Origin: Campylobacteraceae bacterium
Lineage (GTDB): Bacteria > Campylobacterota > Campylobacteria > Campylobacterales > Campylobacteraceae
Direction of reading: 5' to 3'
NCBI GenBank assembly: GCA_031256525.1
Contig: JAIRQK010000071.1
Location: forward strand, 1 to 5,535
Length of the DNA: 5,535 nucleotides
Shown: positions 4,799 to 5,535 of the stretch, piece after piece
Numbering within the stretch: the first letter of the stretch is position 1
Layout: the number at the start of each line of letters is the position of its first letter
Position numbers and translations under genes: made by a program
The notes under the pieces: generated by a model
What the model was told of the DNA's origin: nothing
Seen by the model: only the letters and a program-made list of their open reading frames with translations
The model's database searches: none

Positions 4799-5535
4799 CT
4801 ATGGAACCATTTTTATTATTGGAACAAGGTCGCCTTTTTTGTAATTTTGAACACTCTCTGAAATTATAAGAAGTGGTGAGTTGTCTAAAAGATTATTCAA
4901 TATCGCACTACTTCCGACTCTCTTTCCATTAAAATCTAACAATATTTTCCCCTTTTCTTCATAGCAAAAACAAGAAGCAAATTCCGAAAATTTTGTTTTT
5001 CTAACATAATCTTGCTGTAAATACGCATAGGAGTTTTTAACAGCTGTATCAAGTCCCAAAAAATACAAAATAATTGGAACTGCATAAAGTCTAAATGTTA
5101 CAGCTGCACTATATGGAAATCCCGGAAAAGAACAGAGATATTTTTCGCCAAATTTTAAAATTCTTACATGTCGTCCCGGTTTTATCGCTGCTCCATTTAT
5201 AATTGGCTCTGTGCCATACTCATTTATGATATCCCTTACATAGTCAAAATCCCCAACGCTAACTCCACCAGTTGTTACAACAATATCGCAATGGATTAAC
5301 GCCTCTTTTATTGTATCTCTTATAAGTTTTTTATCATCTTTTATAACTGGAAAAAGTATTGGCTCAGCTCCCCAATGTTTTGCCAAACTTGCCAAAAGAA
5401 CATTGTTTGAGCTTCTAATTTGTGAGTCATTTTCCAACTCCTCGCCCACATCAACTATTTCACTCCCTGCAGCTATCACCCCTACTCTTGGCGGACAGAC
5501 TATCTCAACATTTACAACTCCAAGCTCAGCTAAAA
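4799..5535 (-). CDS. moeA: Molybdopterin molybdenumtransferase MoeA, C-terminal part, 5' end beyond the window
   Basis: MoeA inserts molybdate into adenylylated molybdopterin, completing the molybdenum cofactor in the cytoplasm. The frame is open to the right edge: upstream of the GTG at 5479 it reads LAELGVVNVEIVCPPRVG. That GTG is therefore internal (V in RVGVIAAGSE) and not a start. About 245 of roughly 400 residues are visible. In order: GSEIVDVGEEL (family TGDELV..GEPL); QIRSSNNVLLASLAKHWGAEP; the molybdopterin-binding signature DIVVTTGGVSVGDFDYV; AAIKPGRHVRILKFG; CSFPGFPYSAAVTFRL; and a complete C-terminal barrel domain (GSSAILNNLLDNSPLLIISE, ending GDLVPIIKMVP). In FPGFPYSA the two prolines equivalent to E. 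coli P298 and P301 are kept, but the usual Asn between them (LPGNPVSA) is Phe. The stop is TAG, 35 bases from the convergent kinase gene. Domains before the MogA-like domain lie outside the window. Confidence 0.95.
   Translation of the reverse strand, partial: LAELGVVNVEIVCPPRVGVIAAGSEIVDVGEELENDSQIRSSNNVLLASLAKHWGAEPILFPVIKDDKKLIRDTIKEALIHCDIVVTTGGVSVGDFDYVRDIINEYGTEPIINGAAIKPGRHVRILKFGEKYLCSFPGFPYSAAVTFRLYAVPIILYFLGLDTAVKNSYAYLQQDYVRKTKFSEFASCFCYEEKGKILLDFNGKRVGSSAILNNLLDNSPLLIISESVQNYKKGDLVPIIKMVP

Noticed and set aside
5477..5479. GTG as the true start of moeA, giving a 226-residue protein
   Set aside because: The frame continues upstream with family-typical residues (PPRVGVIAAGSE) to the window edge, so the gene is cut by the window and not truncated in the genome as far as can be seen.
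1..5535. Search for CRISPR arrays, insertion sequences, tRNA genes, phage genes or toxin-antitoxin pairs
   Set aside because: No regularly spaced repeats, transposase motifs, cloverleaf sequence or known toxin motifs were seen. The small protein beside the PhnP-like hydrolase was considered as an antitoxin, but the hydrolase is a housekeeping-type enzyme and the pair has no toxin signature.

Overview
The window is AT-rich, with short intergenic gaps and tightly packed genes. Its protein signatures point to the Campylobacterota (epsilonproteobacteria: the Sulfurimonas, Sulfurovum, Campylobacter, Helicobacter side of the tree). The strongest clue is the regulator/kinase pair at 2854-4763. By recalled similarity it matches the Helicobacter pylori ArsR/ArsS acid-response family, including motifs such as VTNY.DPY.G.SALN and the kinase H-box MHEFKTPITKGKL. 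The taxon call is an inference from motifs, not from a database match.

Layout, left to right. (1) 1-1387, + strand: uvrC, cut at the left edge, carrying everything after the GIY-YIG nuclease domain. (2) 1384-2344, - strand: a two-gene operon. A 66-residue unrecognised protein lies upstream of a PhnP-like metallo-beta-lactamase-fold phosphodiesterase. Its last codon overlaps the uvrC stop tail to tail. (3) 2345-2417: a 73-bp divergent promoter region. (4) 2418-2741, + strand: a 107-residue exported protein without cysteines, resembling the N-terminal part of secreted thioredoxin-fold proteins of this phylum. (5) 2742-2853: a strong hairpin terminator, a 12-bp perfect palindrome and a probable promoter. 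(6) 2854-4763, + strand: an OmpR-type response regulator and an ArsS-type sensor kinase joined by an ATGA overlap. (7) 4799-5535, - strand: the C-terminal part of moeA, running off the right edge and convergent with the kinase.

The genes belong to separate cellular jobs: nucleotide excision repair (UvrC), hydrolysis of a cyclic phosphate or related phosphodiester (PhnP-like), envelope sensing with transcriptional control (the two-component pair), and molybdenum cofactor assembly (MoeA). The two-component pair is the only clear functional unit. The exported protein just upstream is separated from it by a terminator, so it is probably its own transcription unit, although it could be a target or partner of the pair.

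I see no mobile element, CRISPR array, tRNA or rRNA. Nothing here is clearly a new multi-gene system. The least explained items are the small-protein/PhnP-like pair, which has no phosphonate genes in view, and the stand-alone exported domain next to the sensor pair.
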